Source: Pseudomonadota bacterium
Lineage (GTDB): Bacteria; Pseudomonadota; Gammaproteobacteria; Steroidobacterales; Steroidobacteraceae
Direction: 5' to 3'
Assembly (NCBI GenBank): GCA_021815905.1
Contig: JAKAZP010000086.1
Coordinates: forward strand, 1 to 8,652
Length of the DNA stretch: 8,652 nt
Of this stretch, positions 7,084 to 8,652 are shown one piece after another. The stretch's first letter is position 1; each line of letters begins with the position of its first letter. The notes beneath the pieces were generated by a model. It saw nothing but the letters and a program-made list of their open reading frames with translations, had not been told where the DNA came from and did no database searches. The translations under genes and the position numbers were made by a program.

Positions 7084-8385
7084 TCAGCGCGGCTCGCGCG
7101 GGCAGTCGGCGGCTTCGGGCCCGCGGGGCGATGGCGCGGGGCGGGCGCCACCGGCGGCGGGGTCGGTGCCGCCCGCGGCGAGCCCGCCGGTGATCGCCTG
7201 GGGCTCCGCGGCGACGAACGGCCGCTTGCGCTCGGCGGCGATGGGACGACGGCGCGTCTTGCGCCACACCCCGTAGAGGGCGAGCAGGGCGGTGAGCCCG
7301 GCGAGCACGCCGAAGTACGCCGGCGGACCGAACACCGCGATCAGGCTCCCGACCAACACCGGGCTCACCGCGGCGCCGATGCCGTTCATGCGCAGCAGCG
7401 CGCTGCTCGCCGCGACCATCTGCTGCGGCTCGAGATGGTCGTTGACGTGCGAGACCCCGAGCGAATAGAGCGTGAACGCCGAGCCGCTGAATGCCGCCGT
7501 CAGGACGAGCAGCAGCGCATGCGGCATGGTCCGGAAGACGACGAGCGCCGCGGCGCTCACCGTGGCGAGGGCGCACATCCCGGCGATCACGGTGCGCCGG
7601 TCCATGCGATCGGAGAGCCTGCCGACCGGATACTGCATGAGCACTGCGGCGAGCACGCTCACGCCCATGAACACCGCGACGCCCGAGATGCCGAATCCGC
7701 TCAGCTTGGCGTAGACCGGACCCATCGAGTAGACGCTCGAGGTGATCATGCCGGCCGCGGTCACGGCGGCCACGCCGACGGGGGAGTCCCGGTAGAGGTC
7801 GCGGTAGCGGACCTTGCGCGGCAGGGCGATCTCGGGCGCGCGCTGCGCGGCGATCACGATCGGCACGATCGCGAGGGAGATGAGGATCGCGACCAGCATG
7901 AAGGGTGTCGTGCCGCGCGGATCGGCGGCGATCAGCAGGAACTGCGAGCTGCCGAGCCCGACGTAGCACACGACCATGTAGATCGCGAACAGGCCCCCCC
8001 GCGTCGTGCGGCTCGCCCGATCGTTGAGCCAGCTCTCGGCCACCACGTAGATTCCGGCGAAGGACAGGCCCGAGAGGCCGCGCAGCGCGGCCCAGGACAC
8101 CGGATGGACGAACAGTCCCTGCGCCAGGATGGCGGCCGAGGCGACCGCGGCGAGGGCGGCGAACACGCGGATGTGTCCGACCCGGCGCACCAGTCGCGGC
8201 GCGATCGCGGTGCCGAGCAGGTAGCCGAGGTAGTAGCACGACATCACCGCCCCGGTCACCGGCGCGGGAAAGCCCTCGAGGGTCGCGCGCAGGCTGATCT
8301 CGGTGCTCTGCAGTCCCGCTCCCAGCATGAGGATTCCCATGCCGAGCAGCAGCTGCCAGGTGGCCGCGATTGCAGAGAATGGCAC
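7084..8385 (-). CDS. MFS transporter, 12 membrane helices (YcaD-like)
   Basis: An inner-membrane secondary transporter of 433 residues. Hydrophobic segments are near 8-28, 42-63, 72-93, 97-118, 131-153, 160-179, 202-222, 233-253, 266-286, 290-311, 328-351 and 353-374, giving two six-helix halves around a basic loop at 180-200. The MFS loop motif is clear between helices 8 and 9 (GRLSDRMDRR, 255-264), with a degenerate version between helices 2 and 3 (PRLVRRVGH). VVAESWLNDR (114-123) followed by an Arg-Gly and a Tyr-containing helix recalls the YcaD-type group. The C-terminal 57 residues are a Pro/Arg/Ala-rich cytosolic tail, longer than usual. The GTG at 8385 is the first start after an in-frame TAG and gives a complete first helix; a start at Met16 would cut into it. 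The substrate is unknown. Its position directly before the regulator gene makes a link to the methyl-transfer operon possible but unproven. Confidence 0.88.
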   Translation of the reverse strand: MPFSAIAATWQLLLGMGILMLGAGLQSTEISLRATLEGFPAPVTGAVMSCYYLGYLLGTAIAPRLVRRVGHIRVFAALAAVASAAILAQGLFVHPVSWAALRGLSGLSFAGIYVVAESWLNDRASRTTRGGLFAIYMVVCYVGLGSSQFLLIAADPRGTTPFMLVAILISLAIVPIVIAAQRAPEIALPRKVRYRDLYRDSPVGVAAVTAAGMITSSVYSMGPVYAKLSGFGISGVAVFMGVSVLAAVLMQYPVGRLSDRMDRRTVIAGMCALATVSAAALVVFRTMPHALLLVLTAAFSGSAFTLYSLGVSHVNDHLEPQQMVAASSALLRMNGIGAAVSPVLVGSLIAVFGPPAYFGVLAGLTALLALYGVWRKTRRRPIAAERKRPFVAAEPQAITGGLAAGGTDPAAGGARPAPSPRGPEAADCPREPR

Positions 8386-8421
8386 CGGGCGTGCGCCGTC
8401 GCTTGCTGAAAGTGTTGGCGC

Positions 8422-8449
8422 ATTCTAGCAAAGCGGCGGCGCGGGTCGA
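8422..8449 (-). promoter_or_regulatory. Candidate sigma-70 promoter for the MFS gene
   Basis: On the minus strand TCGACC (four of six to TTGACA) and TAGAAT (five of six to TATAAT) are separated by 16 bases. Transcription would start about 30 bases before the GTG of the transporter gene, a normal leader length. The same TAGAAT hexamer precedes the regulator gene. It also supplies the in-frame TAG that limits the transporter's start codon. Confidence 0.4.
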
Positions 8450-8506
8450 TGCGCTCGCGCACGAGCGCCGCGAGCGCATGCCGCGGCGCGATGAGGCTAT
8501 GATTTT

Positions 8507-8652
8507 TTACGATCGGGCGGTCCGATGCGCCGGGCCTGCCACGCTTGTATAGTGTTGGTGCGCGCCCCCACGCGAGCCGACGAGCCAACCATGAGGCAGA
8601 ACCGACGCCATCCCGGGCAGCTCCAGCGCCAGGGCGGCCACGGCCACGGCCG
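8507..8652. other. Undecided gene edge at the right end of the window
   Basis: Two readings compete. On the plus strand TATAGT at 8548-8553 could be a -10 box for a gene starting at ATG 8591; its 20 visible codons are rich in Gln, Arg, Gly and His (MRQNRRHPGQ...), a composition typical of antisense shadows. On the minus strand an open frame enters from the right edge, reads AVAVAALALELPGM and onwards, and stops with TAA at 8507-8509; this could be the 3' end of a further minus-strand gene. Both frames are GC-rich at the third position. I cannot choose between them and recognise neither. Bases 8450-8506 show no gene or site that I can support. Confidence 0.25.

Noticed and set aside
7058..8479. 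Minus-strand open frame of 473 codons overlapping the transporter gene
   Set aside because: Out-of-frame reading of the MFS gene, Arg/Pro/Gly-rich without membrane helices. The 7084-8385 frame gives twelve helices.

Overview
The window is a very GC-rich bacterial segment, probably from a proteobacterium. That placement rests on a GbdR/CdhR-type GlxA regulator and a gene set known from aerobic Proteobacteria; no marker fixes the class. Eight protein genes are visible, all on the minus strand, so transcription runs from the right end towards position 1. One of them, at the left edge, is cut by the window.

Positions 5865 down to 1 hold a tightly packed seven-gene operon for corrinoid-dependent methyl transfer. 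In order of transcription it encodes a cobalamin-binding corrinoid protein, a DUF1638 protein, a small PF13769 ('virulence factor') protein, the cysteine-rich MetV, the MetF-type methylenetetrahydrofolate reductase, a methyltetrahydrofolate:corrinoid methyltransferase, and a 2Fe-2S/ASKHA protein of the RACo/DUF4445 type that reactivates oxidised corrinoid. Five of the six junctions overlap (13, 1, 4, 4 and 11 nt) and the sixth is a 15-nt gap, so translation is probably coupled throughout.

The inferred pathway is as follows. A substrate-specific methyltransferase that is not in the window loads a methyl group onto the corrinoid protein. The methyltransferase passes it to tetrahydrofolate. MetF with MetV oxidises methyl-H4F to methylene-H4F, and the ASKHA protein rescues cobalt that falls to Co(II). 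DUF1638 and PF13769 have no assigned step.

Upstream at 6059-7048 is a GlxA-family (DJ-1/PfpI plus AraC) regulator resembling the GbdR/CdhR/ArgR group. This suggests, without proving, a quaternary amine such as glycine betaine, carnitine or a relative as inducer and methyl donor. The 193-nt gap between regulator and operon holds a hairpin just after the regulator stop and a perfect 9-bp inverted repeat just before the first operon gene.

Upstream of that, at 7084-8385, lies a 12-helix MFS transporter in the same orientation. The last 267 bases hold its probable promoter and an undecided gene edge. No RNA gene, mobile element or CRISPR array was seen.
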